64,000 nucleotides of DNA from CAIVVT01 sp963838205 (lineage in GTDB: Bacteria; Acidobacteriota; Terriglobia; Bryobacterales; Bryobacteraceae): contig CAWIQF010000011.1 in the NCBI GenBank assembly GCA_963838205.1, positions 1-64,000 of the forward strand, given 5' to 3'. A program made the translations under genes and the position numbers. The notes under the pieces are model-generated. The model was given only the letters and a program-made list of their open reading frames with translations. It was not told the DNA's origin and did no database searches. Of the stretch, positions 26,303 to 35,934 are shown piece after piece (position 1 is the stretch's first letter; the number at the start of each line of letters is the position of its first letter).

Positions 26303-26947
26303 ATGTTGCCGCGAGTTTATCCGATTGTCGATACCGCGACCCTGGCCGCATGCGGGCTGGATGCGGTGGAGTTTGCGGTGGCGCTGCTGGATGGTGGCGC
26401 GCGGTTGCTGCAGTTTCGGCACAAGGGCGCGTATTCCGCGGAGAGATTCGAAGAATTGCATCGCGTAGCGGCGCTGTGCCGGGATGCGGGCGCGCAGTTG
26501 ATTGTCAACGACCGGGCCGATCTGGCCGCGATTCTCGACGCGGGGCTGCACGTTGGCCAGGGCGATCTGGCGCCGGAGGTGGCGCGCGGTGTGATCGGCA
26601 CGGCGCTGCTGGGGCTCTCGACGAATGGAGTGGAACAGATGCGGGCGGCGGCGCGGGAGCCGGTGGATTACGTCGCGCTGGGGCCGATTTTTGCGACCAG
26701 TTCCAAGCCGGACGCGGATGCGGCGGTAGGACTCGAAGTGTTGAGAGCCTGCCGCGCATTGACCGCGCGGCCGTTGGTGGCGATCGGCGGCATCACGCTG
26801 GAGAACGCCGCGCAGGTGCTGGAGGCGGGCGCCGATGCGGTGGCCGTGATTCGTGGATTGCTGCCGTCGCATGGCGATGGCGACGCGCCGCGGCCGCGAG
26901 ATGTGCGGGCGCGGATGGAAGAGTGGATCCGGAACATCGGGACGTGA
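26303..26947 (+). CDS. thiE: Thiamine phosphate synthase
   Basis: Joins the pyrimidine and thiazole phosphates to form thiamine phosphate. The 214-residue TIM barrel has the family motifs LLQFRHKGAYS near residue 37, LIVNDRADLAAIL near 70, GLHVGQGDLAPE, YVALGPIFATSSKP near 125 and PLVAIGGIT near 155. The start at 26303 gives the usual short N-terminus (MLPRVYPIVD); GTG at 26282 and GTG at 26297 are in-frame alternatives. It stands alone, separated from the dehydrogenase by a REP-like hairpin. Thiamine diphosphate is also the phosphoketolase cofactor, although the genes are not linked. Confidence 0.9.
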   Translation: MLPRVYPIVDTATLAACGLDAVEFAVALLDGGARLLQFRHKGAYSAERFEELHRVAALCRDAGAQLIVNDRADLAAILDAGLHVGQGDLAPEVARGVIGTALLGLSTNGVEQMRAAAREPVDYVALGPIFATSSKPDADAAVGLEVLRACRALTARPLVAIGGITLENAAQVLEAGADAVAVIRGLLPSHGDGDAPRPRDVRARMEEWIRNIGT

Positions 26948-27221
26948 GAAGCGCATGAGCGTGGGGGCATGAGCGCGGCGCGGGCGGCTGCGCAATTGTG
27001 GTAGCTTCGATTTACTCCTGGCTGCACTTTTCGCTGTACGCTGAGATATTGTGCCCAGCGCCGGCCTGCTGCCACTTTTTCACGGTGCACCGGAGATGGA
27101 GCGACTGGGAGGGGTGACGTGGCGGCGTGGTCCTCAGCGCACGGTCCGTGGCACAGGGAGTTGCGAGCGACGCTCGCGTAACGGGGCGGGGAAGCGGCGG
27201 AGACGAAATGAGGTTTGACGG

Positions 27222-28667
27222 ATGAACCTGTTTGCTACGAAATCGCTGGCTACGATTCAAGCCGAGGCGGGCAATGATGCGCACGGCCTGAAGAAGACGC
27301 TGGGGCCGCTGCAACTGATGGCGCTGGGGGTGGGGGCGATCATCGGTGCGGGCCTGTTCTCGCTCACCGGGATCGCAGCGGCCAACAACGCTGGGCCGGC
27401 GGTCACGTTGTCGTTCGTCGTGGCGGCCATCGGATGCGCTTTTGCCGGGCTGTGCTACAGCGAGTTCTCGACGATGATCCCGATTGCCGGCAGCGCCTAC
27501 ACCTATTCCTACGCCACGATGGGCGAGTTACTGGCCTGGGTGATCGGCTGGGACCTGGTCTTGGAATATGCGGTGGGCGCCTCGACCGTGGCCGTGAGCT
27601 GGTCGGGGTATCTGCGGTCGCTGCTGCTGGACTGGGGTATCGACCTCGACCCGAGGTGGATGAATTCACCATTTTCGACGATCAAGCTGGCGGGGGGCCA
27701 ACAGGTGCACGGCATCGTCAACCTGCCGGCGATCTTCGTGGTCGTCTGTGTTTCCACTCTGCTGATCATCGGCATTCAGGAATCGGCCCGCGCTAACGCG
27801 GTCATTGTCACCTTGAAGGTGTCGGTGGTGATCCTGTTCATCCTCTTCGGCTGGGCCTACATCCAGACCCGGAACTACCACCCCTACATCCCGCCCAACA
27901 CCGGCCAGTTCGGCCACTTCGGCCTCAGCGGCATTCTGCGTGGGGCAGGCATCGTCTTCTTCGCCTTCATCGGCTTTGACGCGGTCTCCACGGCAGCCCA
28001 GGAGGCGCGCAATCCGCAAAAGCACATGCCCATCGGTATTATCGGCTCGCTGGCGCTGTGCACGGTATTGTACGTTCTGTTCGCGCACACGCTCACGGGC
28101 ATCGTCCCGTTCAGGGAGCTGAACACCGAAGCGCCGGTCGCGGTGGCGGTGAACTACACGGGCCTGCACTGGTTGATGACGGCGATCAAGCTGGCGATTC
28201 TGGCGGGCTACACGTCGGTGATTCTGGTGATGCTGCTAGGTCAGAGCCGGGTCTTCTACTCGATGTCGAACGACGGGCTGCTGCCCAAGCTGTTCTCCGA
28301 CATTCACCCGCGTTTCCGGACTCCCTATCGCAGCAACCTGCTGTTCATGTGTTTCGTGGGCCTATTTGCGGCCTTTGCGCCGATCCAGATTGTGGGCGAG
28401 ATGACCAGCATTGGCACGCTGTTCGCTTTCGTCCTGGTCTGCGCCGGAATCCTGATCATGCGCAAGACGCATCCGCACCTGCACCGGCCATTCCGCACGC
28501 CGCTGGTTCCTCTGGTGCCGATCCTGGGAATCCTGTCGTGCCTGGCGCTTATGTTCGGGCTGGGACTGAGCAACTGGCTGCGGCTGTTTGTCTGGATGGC
28601 GATAGGGATGATCGTGTACTTCACCTACGGGCGGCACCACAGCCATCTGAATCGGCCCAAGGCTTAG
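27222..28667 (+). CDS. APC-family amino acid permease (cationic amino acid transporter type)
   Basis: An inner-membrane transporter of 481 residues with about 12 membrane segments. The first segment carries the APC motif GVGAIIGAGLFSLTGIAA, and the sixth region has GIVFFAFIGFDAVSTAAQEARNPQKHMP, the usual substrate-binding signature of the CAT/YfnA branch. GAGG lies about 9 bases before the ATG. It stands alone on the plus strand. The preceding 27 kb gap (26948-27221) holds no gene. Substrate is probably a cationic or small neutral amino acid; sequence alone does not decide. Confidence 0.92.
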   Translation: MNLFATKSLATIQAEAGNDAHGLKKTLGPLQLMALGVGAIIGAGLFSLTGIAAANNAGPAVTLSFVVAAIGCAFAGLCYSEFSTMIPIAGSAYTYSYATMGELLAWVIGWDLVLEYAVGASTVAVSWSGYLRSLLLDWGIDLDPRWMNSPFSTIKLAGGQQVHGIVNLPAIFVVVCVSTLLIIGIQESARANAVIVTLKVSVVILFILFGWAYIQTRNYHPYIPPNTGQFGHFGLSGILRGAGIVFFAFIGFDAVSTAAQEARNPQKHMPIGIIGSLALCTVLYVLFAHTLTGIVPFRELNTEAPVAVAVNYTGLHWLMTAIKLAILAGYTSVILVMLLGQSRVFYSMSNDGLLPKLFSDIHPRFRTPYRSNLLFMCFVGLFAAFAPIQIVGEMTSIGTLFAFVLVCAGILIMRKTHPHLHRPFRTPLVPLVPILGILSCLALMFGLGLSNWLRLFVWMAIGMIVYFTYGRHHSHLNRPKA

Positions 28668-28794
28668 CCACTTTTCCAATGGAGCAGCGGGAATGCGCCG
28701 GGCAGGCGTCTCGCGACCGGCTGGCGCTCGGTGATACGCTGAATTGAAGTTTGTTCAACCGCTGCAAAGCTCCCCGAAAGGAACCGTTCTCACT

Positions 28795-29268
28795 ATGACC
28801 AGACGCGTTGTTACCGTCGTGTTCGTAGGCCTCCTGCTGTGCTCGCTGACTGTCGTTGCCGCCGACAAGCCCGACTTCAGCGGCAACTGGAAGTTGAACG
28901 TCGAGAAGAGCGATTTCGGCCCCATGCCCAAGCCGGAGAAGGCCGACTACACGATCGTCCACAAGGATCCCGAGATGAACGTCAAATCGGTCGCCGTGGG
29001 CTCGATGGGCGAAATGACGAACGAGGTGAAGATTCTGACGGACGGCACCGAGTTCACGAACACCGTCCGCGGGCAGGAAGTCAAAGGCACCGCGAAATGG
29101 GATGGCAAGACGCTGGTCGTTACGCAAAAACTGGAAATCCAAGGCACCGCTATCACGTTCATCCAGAAGTGGACTTTGTCGGACGATGGCAAGTCGATCG
29201 TGCAGGAAGTCAACATCTCGACGCCGCAGGGCGAGTTGGCACAAAAGGCGGTCCTCGACAAGGTCTGA
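28795..29268 (+). CDS. Secreted lipocalin-like hypothetical protein
   Basis: A 157-residue protein with a clear signal peptide (VVFVGLLLCSLTVVAA, cleavage near residue 22). The mature part begins DKPDFSGNWKLNVEKSDFG and alternates beta strands (TIVHKDPEMNVKSVAVG, then GTAKWDGKTLVVTQKLEI), which suggests a small beta-barrel. The opening FSGNWKLNxxKSxFG pattern is frequent in acidobacterial secreted proteins of unknown role. AAGGAA lies about 15 bases before the ATG at 28795. It precedes the queuosine-precursor transporter by 79 bases, with no functional link apparent. Confidence 0.8.
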   Translation: MTRRVVTVVFVGLLLCSLTVVAADKPDFSGNWKLNVEKSDFGPMPKPEKADYTIVHKDPEMNVKSVAVGSMGEMTNEVKILTDGTEFTNTVRGQEVKGTAKWDGKTLVVTQKLEIQGTAITFIQKWTLSDDGKSIVQEVNISTPQGELAQKAVLDKV

Positions 29269-29347
29269 GCGAAGCGGTGAGTTGCGCTGCCGCGTGGGTG
29301 GAATGAGTTGCACCGGCGGGCGCGCGGGTCGAATCTGAACAAAGAAC

Positions 29348-30127
29348 ATGAGCACGACGGCCCGAGCGCTGCGCCGCTTCGAGCGCGAATCGCACCAGTA
29401 CCGGTTTCTTGAGACTTTCATTGTCATCTTCGTAGTGATCCTGCTGATTTCGAATCTGGTGGGCGCGAAGATCATCGCACTGGGCAGTCTGCGCTTCGGC
29501 GGGGCGCAGATTCTGTTTCCATGCACGTACATATTCGGCGACATTTTCACCGAGGTGTACGGCTACGCGGGCTCGCGGCGTGCGATCTGGCTGGGTTTTT
29601 TCGCTTCGATTCTAATGGCTATAATCTGCGCCGTGATCGTGGCGCTGCCGGCGGCGCCGGAGTTTCACGAACAGCATGCCTATGAAGTCGTGCTGGGGGT
29701 GGTGCCGCGAATGGTGGCGGCGAGTCTGATCGCATACCTGTGCGGCGAATTCGTCAACTCGTATACGCTGGCGAAAATGAAGATCCTGACGCGCGGCCGG
29801 CACCTGTGGACGCGCACGGTCGGATCCACCGTGACGGGCCAGTTTGTCGACTCGATCGTGTTCATGCTGGTGGCCTTTCTGGGCAAGGAGAGCCTGGCGA
29901 CGATTTTCACTCTGATCTGGTCGGGTTATCTGTTCAAGGTGGTGTACGAAGTGGTGGCGACGCCGCTGACCTACTGGATCGTGAACAGCCTGAAACGGCT
30001 GGAGGGGGTTAACGTTTTCGATGTGGACACGAACTTCAGCCCGTTCGCGTCGGGCAGCGAGGGAGCCGCGCTGGTTCCATTAGGCGAAGATTTCACGAAA
30101 GAGGCGTTGGAACCGCGCGCGGACTAA
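29348..30127 (+). CDS. yhhQ: Queuosine precursor transporter (YhhQ family)
   Basis: Imports a queuosine precursor such as preQ0 or preQ1 for tRNA modification. The 259-residue membrane protein has about six segments. Family motifs are visible: LLISNLVGAKI near residue 35, FPCTYIFGDIFTEVYGY near 58, GSRRAIWLGF near 75 and GQFVDSIVFMLVAF near 165, ending with SGYLFKVVYEVVATPLTYWIV. The C-terminal 40 residues are a soluble tail. No other queuosine gene lies in the window. Confidence 0.9.
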   Translation: MSTTARALRRFERESHQYRFLETFIVIFVVILLISNLVGAKIIALGSLRFGGAQILFPCTYIFGDIFTEVYGYAGSRRAIWLGFFASILMAIICAVIVALPAAPEFHEQHAYEVVLGVVPRMVAASLIAYLCGEFVNSYTLAKMKILTRGRHLWTRTVGSTVTGQFVDSIVFMLVAFLGKESLATIFTLIWSGYLFKVVYEVVATPLTYWIVNSLKRLEGVNVFDVDTNFSPFASGSEGAALVPLGEDFTKEALEPRAD

Positions 30128-30236
30128 AGCCGTTGTAACGGACGCAGGCCGGGGCACATCTCACCGTCCGGGAATGGTCCAGTTCGGGGTAAACTGGAGA
30201 CAGGTACCAGCATCGGGGAGCATCAGGTTTAAACGT

Positions 30237-31940
30237 ATGCAATGGAAAGAGATTAGTCTAGCCATCCTCGCCGGATCGCTGGTTTTGGGCATCGGCGGGA
30301 GCCTGGCGGCCTTTCAGGACGAGGTGAACGACAAGCCCAAGGACAAGAAGGACAACGGCTCGAAGCGGGAGACGCTGGCCAAGCCGATGACCGAGAAGGA
30401 AGCCAGGCGCAAGGCGGAGAAGCTCAAGAAGGAGCTGATGACGCCTTACAAGAAGTGGCTGGACGAAGACGTCATCTACATCATCACGGACGAGGAACGC
30501 AGGGTCTTCAAGAACCTGAGCACGGACGAGGAACGGGAGCAATTCATCGAGCAGTTCTGGCTGCGGCGCGACCCGACGCCGGACACGGTGGAGAACGAGT
30601 TCAAGGAAGAGCACTACCGGCGCATCGCCTATTCCAACGAGCGCTACGCGTCGGGCATTCCGGGCTGGAAGACGGATCGCGGCCGAATCTACATCACCTA
30701 CGGACCGCCGGACGAAATCGAGTCGCACCCCTCGGGCGGCTCCTACGACCGGCCGATGGAAGAAGGCGGCGGCCAGACGGCCACTTACCCCTTTGAGCAG
30801 TGGCGCTATCGCTACCTGGAGGGGATCGGCACGAACGTGATCATCGAATTCGTCGATACGACGATGAGCGGCGAGTACCACATGACGATGGACCCGTCGG
30901 AGAAGGACGCGCTGTTGTACGTACCGGGCGCGGGCCTGACGATGAACGAGCAGTTGGGCATGTCCACCAAGACGCAGCGTTTCACCCGCACCGACGGCAC
31001 GCACCTCGGCACGGGGACCGATCCGCTGCCCGAGAGCATGGACGAATTCACCCGCCTCGAGCGGTTCGCGGCGCTGCAGAAGCCGCCGGTCATCAAGTTC
31101 AAGGACCTCGAGGCGGCGGTGACGACGAAGATCACTTACAACGTGCTGCCGATGCTCGCGCGGGCCGACTTCTTCCCGGCGACGTCAAGCTCGGTGATGG
31201 TCAATATCACGCTGCAGTTCAACCGCAAGGACCTGCAATTCAAGCAGACCGACAACGTTTCCAAAGCGGCGGTGAACATTTACGCGCGCATCACGACGAT
31301 GTCACGGCGCGTGGCCAACGTGTTTGAAGACCCGGTAACGGTGGAAGTACCGAGTGCGATGTTGCAGGAGGCGAGCCAGGGCGTGAACGTGTACCAGAAG
31401 TCGGTGCCGCTGGCCCCGGGTATCTATCGGATCAACATCGTCGCCAAGGATATCGTCGGCGGCAACATGAATAATTACGAGATGGCGCTGAACGTGCCGC
31501 GGCTGGAAGACGACCGGCTGATGACGAGTTCGCTGGTTCTGGCCGACACGCTGGAGAAGGTGCCGACGCGCAACATCGGCACGGGGCAGTTCGTGATCGG
31601 CTCGACAAAGGTGCGGCCGAGGGTGGGCGAGAGTTTCCGGCGCGACGAGAAGATGGGCATCTACATGAAGATCTACAATCTCGGCGCCGACGAGAAAACG
31701 CACAAAGCGCAGGGCGACGTCACATACGAGATTGTGAAGGCTGGGGACAACTCGAAGGTGATCGATTTCACGGAAGATCTGACCAGTCTGGAGGGTTCGG
31801 CCTCGCAGATGACGATTGAGAAGTTGCTGCCGCTGCAGGCACTGGAACCAGGAAGGTACATCATCCGGCTGAAGGTGAACGACAAGGTGCGAAATCAGTC
31901 CTTGACGCAGTCGGCTGAGTTTTCTATAACGGCCTTGTAG
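30237..31940 (+). CDS. GWxTD-domain secreted protein
   Basis: A 567-residue protein with a signal segment (LAILAGSLVLGIGGSLAAF). A charged Lys-rich linker (residues 28-65) precedes the GWxTD-type region, here YKKWLDEDVIYIITDEER near residues 75-92, followed by FKNLSTDEEREQFIEQFW and RGRIYITYGPPDEIE near 160. The remaining 350 residues look like beta-sandwich repeats. GWxTD proteins are typical of Acidobacteriota and Bacteroidota; their role is not established. The ATG at 30237 is chosen because the signal follows. The beta-barrel gene starts 58 bases later and is probably co-transcribed. Confidence 0.88.
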   Translation: MQWKEISLAILAGSLVLGIGGSLAAFQDEVNDKPKDKKDNGSKRETLAKPMTEKEARRKAEKLKKELMTPYKKWLDEDVIYIITDEERRVFKNLSTDEEREQFIEQFWLRRDPTPDTVENEFKEEHYRRIAYSNERYASGIPGWKTDRGRIYITYGPPDEIESHPSGGSYDRPMEEGGGQTATYPFEQWRYRYLEGIGTNVIIEFVDTTMSGEYHMTMDPSEKDALLYVPGAGLTMNEQLGMSTKTQRFTRTDGTHLGTGTDPLPESMDEFTRLERFAALQKPPVIKFKDLEAAVTTKITYNVLPMLARADFFPATSSSVMVNITLQFNRKDLQFKQTDNVSKAAVNIYARITTMSRRVANVFEDPVTVEVPSAMLQEASQGVNVYQKSVPLAPGIYRINIVAKDIVGGNMNNYEMALNVPRLEDDRLMTSSLVLADTLEKVPTRNIGTGQFVIGSTKVRPRVGESFRRDEKMGIYMKIYNLGADEKTHKAQGDVTYEIVKAGDNSKVIDFTEDLTSLEGSASQMTIEKLLPLQALEPGRYIIRLKVNDKVRNQSLTQSAEFSITAL

Positions 31941-31997
31941 GGGCCGGAAGGAATTGAGCCGGGGCCAGCGCCAACGCTGGCTCCGGAGGAGACAGGG

Positions 31998-33776
31998 ATG
32001 CTCCGCATTGCCGGCATCGCCTTGATCGGCGTTCTAATGGGAGGCGCCGCGAGTGTGCAGGGCGGCGGGATCAGGCTGCTCGGCGCGATTAACGGAGTTG
32101 TGCGCAATCCTTCGGGGATGCCGCAGCCGGGCGCAGTGGTTCTGCTGGAGACGCGGAACGAACGCGTGATCGCGCGCACGCAAACGAGCGTGGATGGCCG
32201 GTTTCACTTCGAATCGCTCAGCCCCGACGCATACACAGTCCGCGTGTGGGCCTCGACGTTCGTCCCGGCCAGCCGGCAGAACGTGCCCGTGAAAGCCGGG
32301 ATGGAGAGCCTGCTGGCCGTACAACTGGCCAGCTTCTTCTCGAGCATTGAAGTGGTGTCGACGCTGCCTGCGGGTGGCGGGCTGGTGAGCGACGACTGGA
32401 AATGGGCGATGCGCAGCGACCCGGCGCTGCGGCCGGTGTTGAGGATGTCGCCGAGTCTGCCGGACCTGACCGGCGTGAGCAGTTCGGAGCGGGCCGAACG
32501 GATGATGCGCGGCGTGGTCCAGCTTTCGGGCGGTGAAACGGACCCGGATCTGGGCAGCGGTTCGAGCAGCCTGGGGACGTCGTTCGCGCTGGCGACGTCG
32601 GTATTCGGATCGCGGGAGCTGCAATTCAGCGGCAACGTGGGCTACGCCCCATCCACCGGCGCGCCGACCTCGGTATTCCGGACGCGCTATTCCAACCAAG
32701 GCGGAAACCTGCCGGCGCCGGACGTGGAATTCACGATGCGGCAATTCGGATTACGGCAATCGGTGGGCCAGTCGCTGGTGTCCGGGGCGGGCGCCTCGCA
32801 AGGGCTGCCGACGCTGCGCAGCTATTCGATGAATCTGCAGGACCACCAGGCAATCGGCGACCACTTGCGGCTGGAATACGGGCTATTGCTGGAGGCGGTG
32901 GACTTCATCGATCATTTGAATCTGGTGAGCCCGTACGCCAAGTTGGACTACGATCTGGCCAGCAAGGGAGCGCTGGAGATGGCGTTCAGCGCCGGCACAT
33001 CGGGATCCGAGATGCGCACGTCGATGGCCGGGCTGCCGCAGACGGATGCGCTCGCGGATCTGACCTCATTTCCGCGCGTCTCGCTGCTGGACTCGCAGGC
33101 GCGGGTGCAGCGGGCGCGGGATTACGAAGGCGGGTACCGGTATGGGCTGGGCAAGACGACGGTGCGCGCCACGGCCTATCGGGAGTTCCTGTCGAACCAG
33201 GCTTTCATGGTGTCCGGGGACACATCGAAGTTGCCTTCGACGGACCTGTTGCCGGATCTCGGGTCGAATTCCTCGATTTACAATTTCGGCAACTTCGCTA
33301 CGTCGGGCTATCTGCTGTCGGCCACGCGCCCGTTGAGCGACCAGTGGAATTTTGGGGCCAGCTTCGGCCAGGGCGGCGCGCTGCACACGGACAAATCGCT
33401 GGGCTTGACGGATTTCGAATCCTTGCGCAGCGGGGTTCGAATGAGTCCGACGAAATGGTTTTCGACGCGGCTCAACGGGACGCTGCCGGGCAGCGGCACT
33501 CACATCTCGTTGGCCTACATCTGGACGCCGACCGGGCAGGTGATTCCGACGCACACGTTTCTCACGCAGGAGTGGCAGCCGAGCATGGGCCTTAACTTCC
33601 AACTGCGGCAGCCGCTGCCGGCTATCACCGGGATAGGCGGACGGTTCGAAGTAACGGCCGAGGTGCGCAATCTGCTGGCGCAGGGCTACGTGCCTGTGCC
33701 GTCCAGCGATGGGCGGAACATGCTGCTGGTGCCATTCCCACGCTCGCTGCGCGGCGGCTTGAGCTTCATCTTCTAA
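31998..33776 (+). CDS. Outer-membrane beta-barrel protein with carboxypeptidase-regulatory domain
   Basis: A 592-residue protein with a signal peptide (GIALIGVLMGGAASVQG). Residues about 30-115 form a carboxypeptidase-regulatory-like fold (INGVVRNPSGMPQPGAVVLLE, then GRFHFESLSPDAYTVRVWA). The rest alternates amphipathic strands such as LQFSGNVGYAPSTG and ends in Phe (GGLSFIF), as outer-membrane barrels do. No plug domain or TonB box was recognised, so it is not a classic TonB receptor. It follows the GWxTD gene, and its stop codon overlaps that of the convergent sulfatase gene. Role unknown. Confidence 0.8.
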   Translation: MLRIAGIALIGVLMGGAASVQGGGIRLLGAINGVVRNPSGMPQPGAVVLLETRNERVIARTQTSVDGRFHFESLSPDAYTVRVWASTFVPASRQNVPVKAGMESLLAVQLASFFSSIEVVSTLPAGGGLVSDDWKWAMRSDPALRPVLRMSPSLPDLTGVSSSERAERMMRGVVQLSGGETDPDLGSGSSSLGTSFALATSVFGSRELQFSGNVGYAPSTGAPTSVFRTRYSNQGGNLPAPDVEFTMRQFGLRQSVGQSLVSGAGASQGLPTLRSYSMNLQDHQAIGDHLRLEYGLLLEAVDFIDHLNLVSPYAKLDYDLASKGALEMAFSAGTSGSEMRTSMAGLPQTDALADLTSFPRVSLLDSQARVQRARDYEGGYRYGLGKTTVRATAYREFLSNQAFMVSGDTSKLPSTDLLPDLGSNSSIYNFGNFATSGYLLSATRPLSDQWNFGASFGQGGALHTDKSLGLTDFESLRSGVRMSPTKWFSTRLNGTLPGSGTHISLAYIWTPTGQVIPTHTFLTQEWQPSMGLNFQLRQPLPAITGIGGRFEVTAEVRNLLAQGYVPVPSSDGRNMLLVPFPRSLRGGLSFIF

Positions 33777-35557
33777 TTCGTCTTCAATTTCAACTGCTCG
33801 ATCTTGGTGCGGCACGCCGCGGCCTGGGGAGCGATTCTGCAAGCCTCGGAAATGTCTTCCAGGGCCGCACTGAAGAGACCGAGATGTTCTTCTGCGATCC
33901 CCAATTGGAAGCGCGTGAGGAAATCGCGCGGCGCGGCGGCGAGCGCCTGTTGGAAGCAGGTCCGGGCCGCGGAGTAGTTGCCGCGGGCCAGGTGGCACAG
34001 GCCCAGATCGCGGCGCGCCAAAGTGTTGTGGGGGTCGCGGGCCAACAGAGTGCGCAGGATGGAGGCGGCCGCGTCGAAACGCCGCTCGGCGAGCAGCAGG
34101 TTGGCATTTTCATACAGGCGGATTTCGGCGACGCGATCCTTCGGATCGGGGCCGGCGTTGCCCGCGTTGCCCGCGCTGCCCGCATGGCCTGCGCCAGGCC
34201 GCGGCGCTGCTGCGAGGTAGCCCAGCGATGTCAGCAGGGCACGCGTCGCCGGCGCAACGCCGGGCGGCGGGTTTGGCGCGGCGGGCGGCTTGCGCGCCAG
34301 CAGTTTCGCGAGTTCGCCGCGGAGCAGTTTGGCTTCCGTCGCGGCGTGGGCCGGAGCGCTGCCCAGCAGGTTGTTCAGCTCGCGCGGGTCGCTCTGCAGG
34401 TTGTACAGCTCCGGCGTCGGCGCCTCGATGTACTTATACGCGCCCAGGCGCAAACTGCGCAGCGGAGCCCATCCGAAAGCATCGTGCGTGTAGAGCGTCT
34501 GGCTGTAGACGGCGTGCGGGGCGGGCGCTGCGGAGTCGATCTCCCCTAACAGACTCCGGCCTTCGAAGGAAGGTGGCGCGGGCACGTGCAGGAGATCCAG
34601 AATCGTCGGCGCGACGTCGATCAAACCGGCGTTCTGGCTAACGCGCGGCGGCCGGACTCGCGCGGGCTCGGGCCAGTGCACCAGCAGCGGCACCGCCAGC
34701 GTGGATTGGTAGAGGAAGTAGCCGTGGGTCGCTTCGCCGTGCTGGCCGAGTCCTTCGCCGTGGTCCGACAAGAGCACCACCAGCGAGCGGTCCCACCATC
34801 CACTCTGGACCAGCGCGCGCTTGAACCAGCCCAATTCCCGGTCCACGTATTCCAGCTCCGCATCGTAGCCCGATACGCCGCTGGGCCGGGCGCCGGGCGG
34901 AATGGCGTACGGCGTATGCAGGTCGAAAAGGTGGACGAAAACGAAAACGGGCTGGCCGCGCTGCGCGCTCAGCCAGCGCTCGGCGGCGCGCACCACCAGC
35001 GCCGCGGGCCGGCGGTCGCGCACGGCGTAGCGGTTCGCGGCGTCGCCGGTGAAGAACATCGAACCCGACAGCGGAGAAAAGGCGTCGAAGCTGAAGGGGC
35101 TGTCGTAGAGGTCGAAGCCCTGGTCCAGGCCCATCTGGCGTTCGAGGAAAACGCTGCCGATAAACGCAGCGGTTTTGTAGCCTTGCGAGTGCAGCACGGA
35201 GGCCAGGGTCACGACGCCCGGCGGCACCGGCTGGGCGTTCTCCTCAATCCGGTTTTCGAAGGGATAAGTCGAGGTGAACAGCGAGGCGTGCGAGGGCAGC
35301 GTCAGCGGAACCTGCGCATCCACGGCCGTGAACACAGTGCCCGGCTGGGCGTAGGAGTCGATGTTCGGCGTGTGGATGCGCGTGTAGCCGTAGGCGCCGA
35401 GGTGGTCCGAGCGGAGGGTGTCGATGGAAATCAGGATAACCGGCGTGGGCGGCTCACTCCCTGGCCCGGCGCCCGGCTGCGCCAGGCAGACCACGGTCGC
35501 AATGCAGACGAGCAGCAGCGCGTTCCACGCGCGAATAAACGGGCTCAGGGCTAGCAT
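33773..35557 (-). CDS. Sulfatase-family hydrolase with C-terminal TPR repeats
   Basis: A 594-residue exported protein (signal LLLVCIATVVCLAQPG). The alkaline-phosphatase-fold domain covers residues 35-410: metal-binding VILISIDTLRSDHLGAYGY, a nucleophile region LTLPSHASLFTSTYPF, then VFVHLFDLHTPY and VVLLSDHGEGLGQHGE. The CxPxR formylglycine motif of true sulfatases is absent, so Thr or Ser of the LPSHAS region may serve instead and a phospho-transfer or other esterase role is possible. An Ala/Gly/Pro linker leads to about three TPR-like repeats at 475-590. ATG 35557 is chosen for the signal peptide; the frame extends upstream without one. Confidence 0.85.
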   Translation of the reverse strand: MLALSPFIRAWNALLLVCIATVVCLAQPGAGPGSEPPTPVILISIDTLRSDHLGAYGYTRIHTPNIDSYAQPGTVFTAVDAQVPLTLPSHASLFTSTYPFENRIEENAQPVPPGVVTLASVLHSQGYKTAAFIGSVFLERQMGLDQGFDLYDSPFSFDAFSPLSGSMFFTGDAANRYAVRDRRPAALVVRAAERWLSAQRGQPVFVFVHLFDLHTPYAIPPGARPSGVSGYDAELEYVDRELGWFKRALVQSGWWDRSLVVLLSDHGEGLGQHGEATHGYFLYQSTLAVPLLVHWPEPARVRPPRVSQNAGLIDVAPTILDLLHVPAPPSFEGRSLLGEIDSAAPAPHAVYSQTLYTHDAFGWAPLRSLRLGAYKYIEAPTPELYNLQSDPRELNNLLGSAPAHAATEAKLLRGELAKLLARKPPAAPNPPPGVAPATRALLTSLGYLAAAPRPGAGHAGSAGNAGNAGPDPKDRVAEIRLYENANLLLAERRFDAAASILRTLLARDPHNTLARRDLGLCHLARGNYSAARTCFQQALAAAPRDFLTRFQLGIAEEHLGLFSAALEDISEACRIAPQAAACRTKIEQLKLKTN

Positions 35558-35934
35558 GGGCAGCTTCGGCTGAGACGATTTTAGCTCGCGCCCGCGGTAC
35601 GGCGCCGAATTGCGCGGGCCGGCGAAGGTGCATGACGAGGATTCGAAAAGAATATTCGCTTGTTTTTGAAAGGGTTGGGAAGACGGAGCCGCGGCGGGCC
35701 TTGCGCCGGCGGTATCGTCCGAGCGTCCGAAGGGGTCCGGCTTTCCGATCACCCTGCCGAGTATCCACAGTTTTATCCCCGTTCGACCCACCCGCTCAGT
35801 TTCGAGCGTACCTTCCCCCGAGCCGGACTCCCCTTCGGATGAACTCTTCAAGACGACCAGGCACACGACACACGCAGCGCGCTCGCGACGGCGGCGCGAG
35901 CGGACGGGATGATTTCAGAAAGCGATGGAGGGGG

